Assembly: GCF_020829685.1 (NCBI RefSeq)
Contig: NZ_JAIVFR010000505.1
Location: 1-5,424 of the forward strand
Source of the DNA: Nostoc sp. CHAB 5715
GTDB taxonomy: Bacteria; Cyanobacteriota; Cyanobacteriia; Cyanobacteriales; Nostocaceae
Direction of reading: 5' to 3'
Length of the DNA stretch: 5,424 bases
Part shown: positions 5,411-5,424 of the stretch, in pieces
Numbering within the stretch: the stretch's first letter is position 1
How the letters are laid out: each line of letters starts with the position of its first letter
Position numbers and translations under genes: made by a program
Notes under the pieces: model-generated
What the model was told of the DNA's origin: nothing
What the model saw: only the letters and a program-made list of their open reading frames with translations
Database searches by the model: none

Positions 5411-5424
5411 AATAAAGGGGATTG

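Larger units (their letters stand above)
4877..5424. other. gene-free region of stacked inverted repeats
   Basis: I find no credible coding region in this 548-bp stretch. Short open frames at 4948-5256 and 5013-5240 consist of repeat-derived codons and show no family pattern. At least five inverted repeats lie in a row, listed separately, plus a small perfect hairpin at 4911-4927 (CTAAAG / CTTTAG, 5-nt loop) and another at 5212-5231 (AAGTCC / GGACTT, 8-nt loop). Segment 5232-5297 holds nothing I recognise with confidence. No tRNA, rRNA or CRISPR is visible. Confidence 0.7.

Overview
The window looks like an accessory stretch of a filamentous, probably heterocyst-forming (Nostocales-type) cyanobacterial chromosome. 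The evidence is the HIP1 octamer GCGATCGC (nine copies), heptad tandem repeats of the STRR type (TCATTGG-like and GGGCATG/CCAATGC-like), a NatH/AapM-type amino acid permease, an Rpn-family nuclease tail, a STAND NTPase with near-identical TPR repeats, and a 3' end crowded with palindromic interspersed repeats. No species can be named from the sequence alone.

Layout. Positions 1-509 (+) hold the C-terminal 168 codons of an Rpn/DUF2887-type putative nuclease with a DUF4351-like tail; its 5' end lies outside the window. A 120-bp AT-rich gap with a weak hairpin separates it from a convergent gene, 630-1781 (-), a complete 383-aa polar amino acid ABC transporter permease (NatH/AapM type). Its usual partners (second permease, binding protein, ATPase) are absent from the window. 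Its start codon abuts, with no spacer, the first possible start codon (TTG) of the divergent gene 1782-4154 (+). That gene encodes a 790-aa NB-ARC/STAND ATPase followed by eight almost identical 40-residue TPRs and a Trp/Arg-rich C-terminus. The shared start region is four heptad repeats (1771-1798), so both N-termini are encoded by repeat DNA. This looks like a recombination junction that removed the 5' end of the STAND gene and separated natH from its operon.

An AT-rich toxin-antitoxin pair follows: a ribbon-helix-helix VapB-like antitoxin (4224-4442) and a PIN-domain VapC-like toxin (4457-4876), with a good -10 box (TATAAT) upstream of the pair.

From 4877 to the end I see no credible gene. 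The stretch holds a series of inverted repeats: a terminator-like hairpin (4963-4994), facing STRR heptads (4995-5056), a nested palindrome containing a second exact 25-nt copy of the first hairpin core (5058-5115), a 54-nt hairpin (5133-5186), a small hairpin (5212-5231), and a 113-bp MITE-like unit with 19-bp terminal inverted repeats (5298-5410).

No metabolic pathway connects these genes. They fit a repeat-rich accessory region carrying nuclease, STAND and toxin-antitoxin modules. The observations most worth following are the STRR junction, the effector-less STAND-TPR protein with its W/R tail, and the hairpin array.
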